Below, in pieces: positions 8,330 to 17,495 of a DNA stretch of 64,000 bases. Position 1 is the stretch's first letter. Every line of letters starts with the position of its first letter. The notes under the pieces were generated by a model that saw only the letters and a list, made by a program, of their open reading frames with translations, made no database searches and had not been told where the DNA came from. The DNA comes from Xanthocytophaga flava (lineage in GTDB: Bacteria > Bacteroidota > Bacteroidia > Cytophagales > 172606-1): the NCBI RefSeq assembly GCF_030068545.1, contig NZ_JASJOR010000004.1, positions 372,001-436,000 on the forward strand, written 5' to 3'. The position numbers were made by a program, and so were the translations under genes.

Positions 8330-9721
8330 TCATCTGGCAGCTTTTAACTGCACCGAGCTATCATTAATTTCAAATGTATTCTTCTTCAACAAATGAATAA
8401 TCTCTGCACCTGCCAATAAAACAGGTCCATATCCATGCGCTGCATATACGTTGATGGGACGATAGTAGTAGAAAGCAGGATCAAACCCCATTCCGGTTCC
8501 CACACAGGTTCCTTCCACCTGACCTTTCTCATTTACCTTTGTAGAGACTGCATTCCAGGCAAGCAAGGCCATAGGTGCATAGGCCAGAGAATCCAGCCAT
8601 CCCCTGTTTATAGCTCTGGCAATCGAATAGGCATAGATAGCAGTTGCAGAAGTTTCCAGATAAGAATCTTCCCGGTCCAGCAACTGGTGCCAGAAGCCCA
8701 CTCCCGACTGATAGGCAGCCAGACCTTTGGCATGTGCCTTCAGCAATTCTAAAATAGGGCCTCGCCCCGGATGATCTTCCGGTAATACATCCAGTAGCTC
8801 TACTTTGGTCATAATAGCCCAGCCATTGGCACGAGCCCAGTGAAATTCAGGATGTACAGTCATGCCTTCTACCCAACCATGCATGTATAATCCCTTTTCC
8901 TTATTGAACATTCGCTGAGAAAACTGCAATACCTGCTTTACTGCATCATCGTAATATTTTTTGTCACCAGTCAGCTTACCCATTTGCGCCAGAGCGGGAA
9001 CACTCATAAACAGATCGTCCAGCCAGAGTGTATGCATCTGAGGTCTGTTTCGGGCTAGTGTTCCATCCGCTAAACGAAGTTCTTTGGTACTGATGTAATC
9101 TATGTAATTGTCTATCAATGAGCGCAGTTCTGCTTTATTGCCTGCTCTTACAGACTTGATCAGAGAGGCACACATAGCGCCTGCATCATCCAGTGCATGA
9201 GGGGTCAGTACAGACCGCAATGGACTTTGGGCTTGTGGATTCTTTTTAGCTAACTCACGAAAATGTGGGGTTATGTCAGCAATGAATTTCAGTCGTTTAT
9301 TGGTATAGTCGGCGTATCTTGGGTCACCAGTAGCTTCTGTAGCCAGTAACATACCCGCATAGGTGACACCCCATTCATAACTAAGCAGCCTGAAATCACC
9401 TGGTTTTAAGATAGTTTCTGTATTGATCTTTTTATACTCTGTAACTACCTCATTGGTATTTTTCGTAACCAGTTGGATTGGGGTTGATCCTTCCAGGTAT
9501 CCATGCACTCTATTCAATACAGTTGTGATGCTTTCAATGGTAGGTGAGCCATAGGGAACCGGATAATCTGGTTTTAACAGATGCAAAGGCGTGTTGGAAT
9601 CGTTTCCTTTGGGTGGATTATTCTGTGCGGAGGTGGTATAAACAGTTCCCAGAAAAACTGAGAGCACAAATCCATTTTTTAATACCCGAAGCATCGGGTG
9701 AGTAGGGTTCAGACTTTTCAT
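8330..9721 (-). CDS. Glycoside hydrolase family 88/105-like protein, secreted
   Basis: A 463-residue protein with a long N-terminal leader (MKSLNPTHP..., a second possible start is the Met at residue 10) and signal peptide ending near YTTSAQ. It has the (alpha/alpha)6-barrel features of GH105: TLWLDDLFMSVPALAQMG and FHWARANGWAIMTK, where the usual WxRGNGW glycine is alanine. Probable role: releasing unsaturated uronic acid from lyase products. It is clearly distinct from the 377-aa GH105 downstream, so the two may act on different oligosaccharides. It is the first gene after a 429-nt gap containing a REP-like hairpin. Confidence 0.8.
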   Translation of the reverse strand: MKSLNPTHPMLRVLKNGFVLSVFLGTVYTTSAQNNPPKGNDSNTPLHLLKPDYPVPYGSPTIESITTVLNRVHGYLEGSTPIQLVTKNTNEVVTEYKKINTETILKPGDFRLLSYEWGVTYAGMLLATEATGDPRYADYTNKRLKFIADITPHFRELAKKNPQAQSPLRSVLTPHALDDAGAMCASLIKSVRAGNKAELRSLIDNYIDYISTKELRLADGTLARNRPQMHTLWLDDLFMSVPALAQMGKLTGDKKYYDDAVKQVLQFSQRMFNKEKGLYMHGWVEGMTVHPEFHWARANGWAIMTKVELLDVLPEDHPGRGPILELLKAHAKGLAAYQSGVGFWHQLLDREDSYLETSATAIYAYSIARAINRGWLDSLAYAPMALLAWNAVSTKVNEKGQVEGTCVGTGMGFDPAFYYYRPINVYAAHGYGPVLLAGAEIIHLLKKNTFEINDSSVQLKAAR

Positions 9722-9869
9722 TCGGAGTAGAGGTCTAACATTCTTTCTACTCTTTATTAGACTGCATTATGGATTATTTACCAAGAGAATTGAGAGTATT
9801 TACAAAAATGTGGAATATTTTTTGATTGCTAATATTGTTTTTTCTCTAAACATCACTCTTCCTAAACTT

Positions 9870-9970
9870 CTACTTTTCTTTTGGACAAGCAAAAGAAAAG
9901 TAGGAAAAGAAAAAGACACCTTTCTCCGATCCTCCCACCTGTAAGGCCAAAGGCCAACCTCGCGGAGAAA
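9870..9970. repeat. REP-like element with two hairpins
   Basis: A perfect 14-bp inverted repeat (CTACTTTTCTTTTG at 9870-9883, its complement at 9890-9903, 6-nt loop) is followed by a second one with arms TTTCTCCG (9921-9928) and CGGAGAAA (9963-9970) enclosing the repeated AAGGCC/AAAGGCC sequence. This pair fills the middle of the 429-nt gap 9722-10150, which has no convincing gene. I recall similar interspersed elements from other Bacteroidota genomes but cannot verify this. It may also punctuate transcription within the glycosidase block. Confidence 0.55.
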
Positions 9971-10150
9971 ATATTGCCAACGCACCTACACCACCATCTA
10001 CGATTGAAGTAACCAAAACTCTCTTTATAACATACTTATTGTGAAATGTTTGTGCCAGTCTTTTGAAACTTCATAAGCATAATTGTATGCGTTTTTCGTT
10101 TTGACGTGAATTCTGTACAATATATAAATAGCACGTTGGTATTTTGCTAT

Positions 10151-11791
10151 CTACTTCTGAAATATATCTGCGTATTTTCGGATAAAGTAGACGGGAGTGC
10201 AACTCCAGGCATGGCAGTAGCTATTTATAGGATAAAAGCCATAAGGGGAGATTTTGTCGTCAGAAGGGTCATAAACTTCCCAGAATGTATCAGCGCCTTT
10301 CCGGATCATACCACCCCAGTAAGTAAGCAAGGCTTGTTTAGCCATATCTGACAGACCGCTTTGAATCAGGGCTTCTATATAGTAGTGATACAGGTAAGGT
10401 CCTCCAGGTCGAACTACATCTTTTTCGGTCTGTAATTTCTTCAAGGCATTCCGGGCTTCGGATTTTGTAGCGACCCCGCTCAGAATCATCCAGATTTGCG
10501 AGGCATAAGATATCTGTCTGTTTGGTCCGCTTACAAATACTCCCATCTTCTTATCATACATTCGTTTTCTGGCACCATCTGTCATTTTTTTGATCATTTC
10601 GGGTAGTTCAGCTACTTCAGACTCTTTACCTAGTTGTTTTGCCAGTTCATAGGTATTCTTCATAGAATAAATGATAATACCCTGAATGGCAGCAGTTCTG
10701 TCCAGATCATTTTTCCAGTCCACAAATAACCACCATCTGTTTTTTGCAGCAGTTGCAGCATCAAATACACCATACGGATCCATGTATTTTTTAGGGTTCT
10801 CCATCTGTTTCTTTGCTATCGGCCACAAATCCAAGGCCGTTTCTTTATCATTAGTAGCCCTCAGGTATTCTTTGAGTGTCACATTATAAAGCAGTGAGTA
10901 ATCAAACAGAAAAGGAGCGCCAGCTTGTGGATGGGGCTCAGGTGTTTCAAAAACGTTGGAATGCAGATACCCATCATTCTGAGCCAGACCAGCCAGCAGA
11001 TACAGGCAACGTTTGGTCAGGTCAAAGTTCCGAAAAGAGTATTCATTGGCTAGTGACTCCAGATACAAATCACCAATCCATAACCGCCGATCTCGTTTAG
11101 GACCATCTTCATATACTGTTTGCATACATTCCTTTAACGTAAGCAACCCTACTTTATCAATAGCCGCAATCTGTTCAGAAGTACCAGAAGCCAGAGCGGA
11201 AGGCATTGCAGGAACAGATGTTGTGGCTTTACAAACCAAATCGCTGATACGAAAGTCAAAATAACTGGAGGCTCCCAACAATTCTATTTTCACATAACGA
11301 AAAGCCATTCTTCTGGGAATAGTAATGGTAGCAGGAACTTCCATTACAGTTATAACTTCATCCTGTAGCCATGCCCGACTCAAGCCTCCAGGATATGGAT
11401 CAAAGGGAGTAGCTAATTCTGCTGGAACTTCGCCAAAAGTTAGTTTGAGACGAGCCGGAGCATCAGACGTCCCCCAGATTGCCTGCAGAGAAAAGCTTAC
11501 ATATCCAGTCAGGTGTTCACCAAAGTCGGCAACAACACCTGACCGTTTCTTGATAGAAGTTTGATAGAGTGTATCTAACGGAGCACTTTTAACAGCTTTC
11601 CATCCCTGAAATGCAGTTGCATCCTGAACCAGATTAACCAGGTAAAGAGGATGCTTTTCAGATTCAACAAGTTTGGGTTTGTACAGTTCCGCCTTTTGCA
11701 ACCAACTCTGCCGTTCTGCCTGAAAAGCAATTTGTGCATTCCCACAAAAACTACTCAGTATAAAGCCAAAGAGATAAAAATATTGTTTCAT
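10151..11791 (-). CDS. Glycoside hydrolase family 78-like alpha-L-rhamnosidase, secreted
   Basis: A 546-residue protein with a signal peptide ending near FCGNAQ. The middle contains EDGPKRDRRLWIGDL, the GH78 motif usually seen as EDcPxReqxxWxGD that carries the catalytic-acid region, followed by an (alpha/alpha)6 barrel with WWLFVDW and PGGPYLYHYYIEAL. An N-terminal beta-sandwich includes GVVADFGEHLTGYVSF. It is shorter than many GH78 enzymes, which often carry extra N-terminal domains. Likely role: removing alpha-L-rhamnose from glycans outside the cytoplasm. It follows the carboxylesterase gene with a hairpin between them. Confidence 0.75.
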   Translation of the reverse strand: MKQYFYLFGFILSSFCGNAQIAFQAERQSWLQKAELYKPKLVESEKHPLYLVNLVQDATAFQGWKAVKSAPLDTLYQTSIKKRSGVVADFGEHLTGYVSFSLQAIWGTSDAPARLKLTFGEVPAELATPFDPYPGGLSRAWLQDEVITVMEVPATITIPRRMAFRYVKIELLGASSYFDFRISDLVCKATTSVPAMPSALASGTSEQIAAIDKVGLLTLKECMQTVYEDGPKRDRRLWIGDLYLESLANEYSFRNFDLTKRCLYLLAGLAQNDGYLHSNVFETPEPHPQAGAPFLFDYSLLYNVTLKEYLRATNDKETALDLWPIAKKQMENPKKYMDPYGVFDAATAAKNRWWLFVDWKNDLDRTAAIQGIIIYSMKNTYELAKQLGKESEVAELPEMIKKMTDGARKRMYDKKMGVFVSGPNRQISYASQIWMILSGVATKSEARNALKKLQTEKDVVRPGGPYLYHYYIEALIQSGLSDMAKQALLTYWGGMIRKGADTFWEVYDPSDDKISPYGFYPINSYCHAWSCTPVYFIRKYADIFQK

Positions 11792-11826
11792 CGTGAGAAT
11801 CAGATAGAAGGTTCATATACACTAAT

Positions 11827-11863
11827 CCCTTCCTTATCTCATGTGATATAAGATAAGGAAGGG
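11827..11863. terminator. Perfect 13-bp hairpin between esterase and GH78 genes
   Basis: Arms CCCTTCCTTATCT (11827-11839) and its exact complement (11851-11863) enclose an 11-nt loop. It sits 22 bp past the esterase stop and about 36 bp before the GH78 start on the same strand. No T-run follows on the minus strand, so it may be an mRNA-stabilising or processing hairpin or an attenuator rather than a full terminator. Confidence 0.5.
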
Positions 11864-11884
11864 GGTACATGTTAATTTGTATCC

Positions 11885-13525
11885 TTAAAGCATCCGGCTT
11901 GGAGTGATTTCCAGAAACTCTTTGTCATGATGGTATTTTTCCACACACTGATTATCAAAGATCATAGTAGCACCATTGGCTGGTGTGTATTTTTGCCATA
12001 CAGGTAGGCCCTTGTGATTGGGATTGCCTGTCTTAGCAAAGTTGATCCAGGCCTGACTTACCTTTTGTGCCAGAGCTATAGCCTCTTTGCCTCCTCCGGT
12101 CATTTCCTCACAACGGCTGATATTATTAAAGGCAAAAGCGATTTCCATACAATGTACAGCCTTATACTCTCCATCCTGCACAGGCGATTGCCAGGTAAAC
12201 AAATACATAAACACAGGAGCTTTACCTGTTGATTTCAAATCAGCCTGCTTGATAGCACCTCGTCTGAACATATCATCTATATCAATCAAGTCTGTTGGAT
12301 GAGTGTCTGCTGGATAGGCTTTTTTTACAGCAGACAGGTAGGCATCTGTTTTTTCTCCATATTGCTTCTGTAAACGGTCTTTGATTTCATCCTGTGAAGC
12401 TGTTCGTAAAGAAGGGTCTCTTAATGAAGCCATAAATTCGTTTTTGGTAGATCCCACCATCAGCGGAATATCACTTGAGAGAGCTATTGCTTCAGGTGCA
12501 GTAGGCTGATAAGGCAAGAATGTTCCATCCTGAGTAGGCCCCCACCCCAAACCAAAGCCAGGAATTTCTTTGCCTTCTGCTTTTAGCTGTTCCTGCACTT
12601 TACGCAATGCCTTTTTGCCAGCAGCGGCCAGCTTATCATAGGGTACTTTCTGTATAGAGTCAATCTGTGTAGATTTTAATCCCAGTTCTTCAAGAACTGC
12701 TGCACTAATGCGTCCTGAAATAGACTTTTCCTTAAAGTTTAATCCACCCCCACCACTCTGAATAATAGCTTTGTGAAATAATCCTTTTGCAGAAGGAGCA
12801 TTCATAAGTGTACTCACCTTTCCACCGCCTCCTGATTGACCAAATATGGTAACATTGTCAGGATCTCCACCAAAACGAGCAATATTGCCTTTTACCCATT
12901 GCAGTGCTGCTACCAGATCCATCATGCCTACATTGGCAGAAGATTTGTACTTTTCGCCATAGGCAGACAGGTCCAGAAATCCCAGGATATTCAGGCGATG
13001 GTTTACAGACACTACTACAACATCCCCTTTCTTACTAAGATTTTCTCCATCATAGGAAGGTAGTTCCTGAGAAGAACCCGCCGAATACCCTCCCCCATGT
13101 AGCCAAACCATAACCGGGCGTTTTTTGGTGTCATTGATACCCTGCGACCATATGTTTAATCGCAGACAATCTTCATTGGTATATCCCCAGTCGTGATGAA
13201 ACAGGAATTCGCTTTCGTCGTTTACTGCTGTTGTAGGATCTATCAGTGGACAAACAGGACCATACGTCATAGAACTGCGTACACCTTCCCAGGATGCAGG
13301 TTTTACAGGAGGCATAAAGCGGGCAGCCTGTGCATAGGGAATTCCTTTGTACGTAAATATACCGTTGTGAATATATCCCCGTACTTTTCCATATTCTGTT
13401 TGTGCAACAGCAATTTTAGCTCCTGAAGTAATAGGATCTGGTGAAGGTGCAGGCTTTTGCGCTACACTATACATATACATGCTCTGTAAAAATATACAGA
13501 GTAGCAGAGTAAATGGTCTTTTCAT
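11885..13525 (-). CDS. Type-B carboxylesterase, secreted
   Basis: A 546-residue alpha/beta-hydrolase of the carboxylesterase type-B family. It has a signal peptide, the oxyanion-hole motif WLHGGGYSAGSS, the early EDCLRLNIW motif and the nucleophile elbow FGQSGGGG with Ser231 (Gln replaces the usual Glu before the serine). Length is normal. The family hydrolyses esters of small alcohols or acids; next to GH78/GH105/GH106 genes it may deacylate plant glycans or aromatic esters, which is inference. It appears to be the first gene of the minus-strand glycosidase block, with possible operators in the divergent gap upstream. Confidence 0.8.
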   Translation of the reverse strand: MKRPFTLLLCIFLQSMYMYSVAQKPAPSPDPITSGAKIAVAQTEYGKVRGYIHNGIFTYKGIPYAQAARFMPPVKPASWEGVRSSMTYGPVCPLIDPTTAVNDESEFLFHHDWGYTNEDCLRLNIWSQGINDTKKRPVMVWLHGGGYSAGSSQELPSYDGENLSKKGDVVVVSVNHRLNILGFLDLSAYGEKYKSSANVGMMDLVAALQWVKGNIARFGGDPDNVTIFGQSGGGGKVSTLMNAPSAKGLFHKAIIQSGGGGLNFKEKSISGRISAAVLEELGLKSTQIDSIQKVPYDKLAAAGKKALRKVQEQLKAEGKEIPGFGLGWGPTQDGTFLPYQPTAPEAIALSSDIPLMVGSTKNEFMASLRDPSLRTASQDEIKDRLQKQYGEKTDAYLSAVKKAYPADTHPTDLIDIDDMFRRGAIKQADLKSTGKAPVFMYLFTWQSPVQDGEYKAVHCMEIAFAFNNISRCEEMTGGGKEAIALAQKVSQAWINFAKTGNPNHKGLPVWQKYTPANGATMIFDNQCVEKYHHDKEFLEITPSRML

Positions 13526-13590
13526 AACAAACTAGTTAGGGGTTATAGGAAGGATTACAGGTACAGAAACCAATTATGAATATATTGGCT

Positions 13591-13690
13591 ATTATTGTCA
13601 CACAATGAGACAATAATACTAAACAGGAGATAAAACACCAAATTTTTGGATTACTTACAGTATAAATAGAATTTATTAATGATTCTATTT
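13591..13690. promoter_or_regulatory. Two 9-9-9 inverted repeats in divergent intergenic region
   Basis: The 377-nt gap between the divergent esterase and SDR genes has two dyads with the same geometry: ATTATTGTC-N9-GACAATAAT (13591-13617) and AAATAGAAT-N9-ATTCTATTT (13664-13690). Both are perfect. The first lies 66-92 bp upstream of the esterase start. They could be operators for a dimeric regulator; AT-richness makes the second less certain. I see no clear TAnnTTTG box in this gap. Confidence 0.35.
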
Positions 13691-13902
13691 TTATGTACCC
13701 TTTACATTACCCATGAATAAGACACTATCTTTCCTCAGAAAATATAGTAAAAATTCAAAATTACCAGAATTTTGTAAGTACAACGAAGAAGAAACTTTCC
13801 AAAAGGGAATTATTCTGGCGCTGGTTGTGTAAAAGACAATAGAATCAGGTATACTTCTGAAACACTTATTCCATCAACCTTAATCACATACTTTTTTATT
13901 TT

Positions 13903-14625
13903 ATGGAATCTCTTAAAGGAAAAACCGCATTAATTACCGGAGCAGGCAAAGGTCTGGGCAGAGCTGTAGCATTAGCCCTTGCGCATGAAGGTGTCAATCT
14001 GGCTTTGCTGGCTCGTACAGAATCTGATTTGCAGGAAGTAGCGTTAAAAGCTGCACATGTAGATAGTTCTATCAAGATTGCCACTACCACTGCTGATGTA
14101 TCAGATTATGCAGCTATCAGTGCAGCCATTACCAGATTAAAAGAAGAAGTTGGTTCTATTGACATTCTGATTAACAATGCAGGAGTAGGTAAATTTGGCA
14201 AGTTTATGGATCTGGATGTGGATCAATGGGAAAATATAATTAAAGTAAACTTATTGGGAGCTTATTATGCCATCCGGAATGTACTGCCTGAAATGCAGCA
14301 ACGTCAGAGTGGTGACATAGTAAATATCTCTTCTACAGCTGGTCAGCGGGGAGCAGCACAGACAAGTGCCTATAGTGCCTCCAAATTTGGCCTGATAGGC
14401 TTATCAGAGTCTCTGATGCAGGAAGTTCGTAAATCCAATATCCGGGTGTTTACTATGACTCCCAGTACGATTGCAACAGACATGGCAATGAGCCTGAATC
14501 TGACAGATGGCAATCCGGAAAAAGTATTACAACCGGAAGACTTTGCTGAACTACTGGTAGCTCATTTAAAACTTAATCGCCGGGCGTTGGTAAAAGATGT
14601 AGGTTTGTGGTCAACCAACCCTTAG
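13903..14625 (+). CDS. Short-chain dehydrogenase/reductase, FabG-like
   Basis: A 240-residue classical SDR. It shows the cofactor motif GAGKGLG near residues 13-19, the NNAGVG structural motif and the catalytic set with YSASK (Tyr-x-x-x-Lys). Such enzymes reduce ketones with NAD(P)H; resemblance is to 3-ketoacyl-ACP reductase-like proteins, but the true substrate cannot be read from sequence. It is followed 65 bp later on the same strand by an aldo/keto reductase, so they may be co-transcribed. Confidence 0.85.
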   Translation: MESLKGKTALITGAGKGLGRAVALALAHEGVNLALLARTESDLQEVALKAAHVDSSIKIATTTADVSDYAAISAAITRLKEEVGSIDILINNAGVGKFGKFMDLDVDQWENIIKVNLLGAYYAIRNVLPEMQQRQSGDIVNISSTAGQRGAAQTSAYSASKFGLIGLSESLMQEVRKSNIRVFTMTPSTIATDMAMSLNLTDGNPEKVLQPEDFAELLVAHLKLNRRALVKDVGLWSTNP

Positions 14626-14690
14626 CAAAGCCAGTAATCATTATTTTTCAGATATACATTGTCAATCAATTTTTTACTACAATCTACTCT

Positions 14691-15728
14691 ATGGAATACA
14701 GATCACTCGGAGCATCCGGATTAAAAGTTCCAGTCCTTAGTTTGGGAACCGCAACCTTTGGTGGTGGCAATGATTTTTTTAAGGCCTGGGGCAGCACACA
14801 GGTAGCCGAAGCATCCCGCATGGTAGACCTTTGCCTGGATGCTGGGTTAACAATGTTTGATACCGCTAATGTTTACTCTGCAGGTATGGCGGAGGAAATT
14901 TTGGGCAAAGCTATTGAAGGACGTAGAAATCAGGTGTTAATCTCGACAAAAGCTACCTTTCAGATGAGCAATAACCCCAATGATCGTGGGTCATCAAGAC
15001 ATCATCTGATAAAAGCATGTGAAGATAGTCTGAAACGGTTACAAACTGACTACATAGATATTTACCATCTGCATGGCTTTGACAATACAACGCCTATAGA
15101 AGAATCGTTGAGTGCTCTCAATACTCTGGTGCAAAGTGGTAAGATCAGATATATTGCCTGTTCCAACTTTTCCGGATGGCAACTGATGAAAGCTCTTTCT
15201 ATTTCTGAACGTTATGGATGGGCACGCTATGTAGCCCATCAGGCGCATTATTCGCTGTTAAGCCGTGAGTTTGAATGGGAGCTCCTGCCATTGGGCTTGG
15301 ATCAAAATGTAGGGACTATTGTATGGAGCCCGTTGTCATTTGGTCGGTTAGGTGGTAAATACCGTCGTAACAATCCACTACCAGCCGATAGCCGGGTAGC
15401 ACAGGGTGGTGACCAGGGTCCACTTCCGTCTGAAGAACTATTGTATAAAATTGTGGATGCCCTGGATGAGGTAGCTCAAGAAACCGGGAAGACTGTAGCC
15501 CAGGTAGCGCTGAACTGGTTGTTGCAACGTCCAACAATCAGCAACATCATCATTGGAGCCAGAAATGAAGAACAACTCAAACAGAACTTTGGTGCAGTAG
15601 GCTGGAATCTGACTACTGAACAAGTGAAGAAGCTGGATGCTGCCAGTGACAGAGATCCGATTTATCCTTACTGGCATCAGCGTGATTTCCCGTATCTCAG
15701 ACCTGTACCTGACTTTTATAAAAAATAA
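14691..15728 (+). CDS. Aldo/keto reductase
   Basis: About 345 residues. The start at 14691 (MEYRSLGASGLKVPVLSLG) matches the conserved N-terminus; the frame is open further upstream but overlaps the SDR gene. Family motifs include FDTANVYSAGMAEEILG with the catalytic Asp and Tyr, the DYIDIYHLHGFD segment, and the GARNEEQL cofactor motif near the end. NADPH-dependent reduction of aldehydes or sugars is expected. A strong terminator follows. Confidence 0.85.
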   Translation: MEYRSLGASGLKVPVLSLGTATFGGGNDFFKAWGSTQVAEASRMVDLCLDAGLTMFDTANVYSAGMAEEILGKAIEGRRNQVLISTKATFQMSNNPNDRGSSRHHLIKACEDSLKRLQTDYIDIYHLHGFDNTTPIEESLSALNTLVQSGKIRYIACSNFSGWQLMKALSISERYGWARYVAHQAHYSLLSREFEWELLPLGLDQNVGTIVWSPLSFGRLGGKYRRNNPLPADSRVAQGGDQGPLPSEELLYKIVDALDEVAQETGKTVAQVALNWLLQRPTISNIIIGARNEEQLKQNFGAVGWNLTTEQVKKLDAASDRDPIYPYWHQRDFPYLRPVPDFYKK

Positions 15729-15744
15729 ATCACCGATTGCAATC

Positions 15745-15778
15745 AAAAGCCCTGACAACACAAATCGTCAGGGCTTTT
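15745..15778. terminator. Bidirectional rho-independent terminator
   Basis: AAAAGCCCTGAC (15745-15756) pairs perfectly with GTCAGGGCTTTT (15767-15778) around a 10-nt loop, with A-runs and T-runs on both sides. It lies between the convergent aldo/keto reductase and thioesterase genes and can end both transcripts. Confidence 0.85.
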
Positions 15779-15804
15779 CTATTTCCAACACCAACCAGAA
15801 AACT

Positions 15805-16236
15805 TTATACCTGCTGAAAATCTTCGCTTTTAGGCAATTCGCTCAACCTTTGTATAAACTCTTCAGGCAACACGGTTAACTTTCGTTTTACTACATCCAT
15901 CCAGGCTCCATCTACATGTATAGTGGCTGCTTTTACTCCGTCCGAACGATACATATGCTGTGTAAATGACCACCGGGACATATCTGCATTGGACTTTGTG
16001 ACAAAAGTCTCTATGGAAATGGATTCATTCAGACCTACTTCCCGGAAGTAGATTAGTTCTTCTCTGAACAGAATGGGACCAATTTTCAGAGAAGAAAATG
16101 TTTTATAATCCAGTCCACATTGATTCAGTAACTCTACCCTTGCCTGAGCTGCAAAATCAGCATAGGCAGAATGACGTAAATGCATGTTCGCATCAATCTG
16201 CGACCATAACACATTACTCTTAAAAATATTTTCCAC
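15805..16236 (-). CDS. Hotdog-fold acyl-CoA thioesterase-like protein
   Basis: A 143-residue protein of the YbgC/FadM (4-hydroxybenzoyl-CoA thioesterase-like) type. The N-terminal SQIDANMHLRHSAYADFAAQAR matches the conserved active-site helix, with Asp in the expected place. It should hydrolyse an acyl-CoA or acyl-ACP thioester in the cytoplasm; substrate unknown. It ends at a shared terminator opposite the aldo/keto reductase. The 286-nt gap upstream shows no obvious operator. Confidence 0.8.
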   Translation of the reverse strand: MENIFKSNVLWSQIDANMHLRHSAYADFAAQARVELLNQCGLDYKTFSSLKIGPILFREELIYFREVGLNESISIETFVTKSNADMSRWSFTQHMYRSDGVKAATIHVDGAWMDVVKRKLTVLPEEFIQRLSELPKSEDFQQV

Positions 16237-16448
16237 GTTAACTAACTGACGGTTAATAGTTTGTAAACAAATAAAGATTCGTATGAATAAACATAAAAAG
16301 TATCAGAGACCTTGCCAGAGATAGTATGCGCGACTACTATCTTCCAAAACCAATATTAACAGATATTTCGTTCACTTACTACCCTGATGCTATGCTTTTC
16401 TCTGGTTTTTATAACAAACTATACCCCAACTAAATAGCTAAAAAATAA

Positions 16449-16480
16449 AATACTCTCAGAGGAATCCTTCTGAGAGTATT
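16449..16480 (-). terminator. Rho-independent terminator
   Basis: A perfect 12-bp inverted repeat, AATACTCTCAGA and its complement, with an 8-nt loop. On the minus strand it is followed by a T-rich run, so it should end the transcript of the 16523-17089 gene and the genes upstream of it. Confidence 0.8.
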
Positions 16481-16522
16481 CATTACTACCGGAAACATGT
16501 TTCTTGGTTTACATTACACTAC

Positions 16523-17089
16523 CTAGCTCATTACATATGTCCACTCTTGGCCTTTCAGTAAGGGATGTGGTCCCTGTAACATATTATCGCCAATCTGTAA
16601 GGTCAGATCACTAAATTCGACATCAACAATCCGGGGTTCAATCGTAAACTCAAAATAGTTTTCTTCCGGATTGGCTATCTCAAAAACAGAATAACGATCC
16701 GGCCAGAACTCATGAATAAGTGCTATACTAAGAGGTTCTGCTGTATCAAATACAATAACCCCATGCGCATCACTACTTCCTTCCAGTACCATTCCCGAAC
16801 GAGTCTGTAATTGACAATACACACTGCGAACTACCATTTTATTGGGATCACTAATCTGAATCACCAGTTGCTTTTGTGTTTTCTTAGAAGAACTAACCAG
16901 TATAAAGTCTTTCTCTGGCTTTGGCGTATTATTTAGGACCAAATGCCCTCCTTTTTGTTCCCATTTGCCATTGGCTATTCTGTCAATCATGCCATAACTG
17001 TAAAAAAACTCAAATGTGAAGTCAGGCTTGATCCATAAGCCTGAACCTACTTCCATTGCACCTTGCAAATAATATTCTCCAGTTTTCAT
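16523..17089 (-). CDS. Conserved-looking hypothetical protein
   Basis: A 188-residue protein with no signal peptide and no transmembrane segment. The sequence alternates short hydrophobic and polar stretches, suggesting mostly beta structure: an N-terminal half resembling a small barrel (GMIDRIANGKWEQKGGHLVLNN) and a C-terminal half resembling an immunoglobulin-like domain. I do not recognise the family. It follows a frameshifted gene by 38 bp on the same strand and ends at a strong terminator, so it may be the last gene of the receiver/H-NOX/globin transcript. Confidence 0.55.
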   Translation of the reverse strand: MKTGEYYLQGAMEVGSGLWIKPDFTFEFFYSYGMIDRIANGKWEQKGGHLVLNNTPKPEKDFILVSSSKKTQKQLVIQISDPNKMVVRSVYCQLQTRSGMVLEGSSDAHGVIVFDTAEPLSIALIHEFWPDRYSVFEIANPEENYFEFTIEPRIVDVEFSDLTLQIGDNMLQGPHPLLKGQEWTYVMS

Positions 17090-17127
17090 AGATAGGGTAA
17101 AAATGGTTTATGTTTCGATTTTATTAT

Positions 17128-17495
17128 TTATGCTTCCAGCTGAAAAGGAAGGTCATACTCTTTTATAACAGGTTTGGAACTACGGGTTTTTACAACTACA
17201 CGTGCTTTCAGTATATCGCCTATCACCAGATAGTTCTTAATATACTGATCCTGATGCACCATCCACGAATGATCCTCCAGTAAATAATCTGTAACACCAG
17301 CTTTGGAAGCCTGATATGCCCAGCGTTCTACGGCCAGCGGTTCATAGTTGAGAATATGCCCCAGCCAGTAGACCTGAATTCAGGCAATGACTTATTTCCC
17401 AGCTCTGTGCAGCTTTCTACCACGATTTTTAAAGAAGAGTTATCTTCCAGGTCTCTGACAGACCATTCATCCACTAATGTTTTTACGTTTGACAT
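17128..17495 (-). pseudogene. Frameshifted small hypothetical gene
   Basis: Read from the ATG at 17495, frame one gives MSNVKTLVDEWSVRDLEDN... through GNKSLPEF and stops soon after. A second frame continues without a break: QVYWLGHILNYEPLAVER... DDL-free coding text to PFQLEA and a stop at 17128. Joining them needs one extra base near 17376-17381 (for instance TTT in place of TT in the GAATTC context), giving about 122 residues. Total length is 368 nt, one short of a multiple of three. It is either a recent pseudogene or a sequencing error. Function unknown; it lies between the globin and the 188-aa gene on the same strand. Confidence 0.6.

Noticed and set aside
9800..9985. 61-residue minus-strand ORF
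   Set aside because: It lies wholly within the REP-like hairpin element and reads as basic low-complexity sequence.
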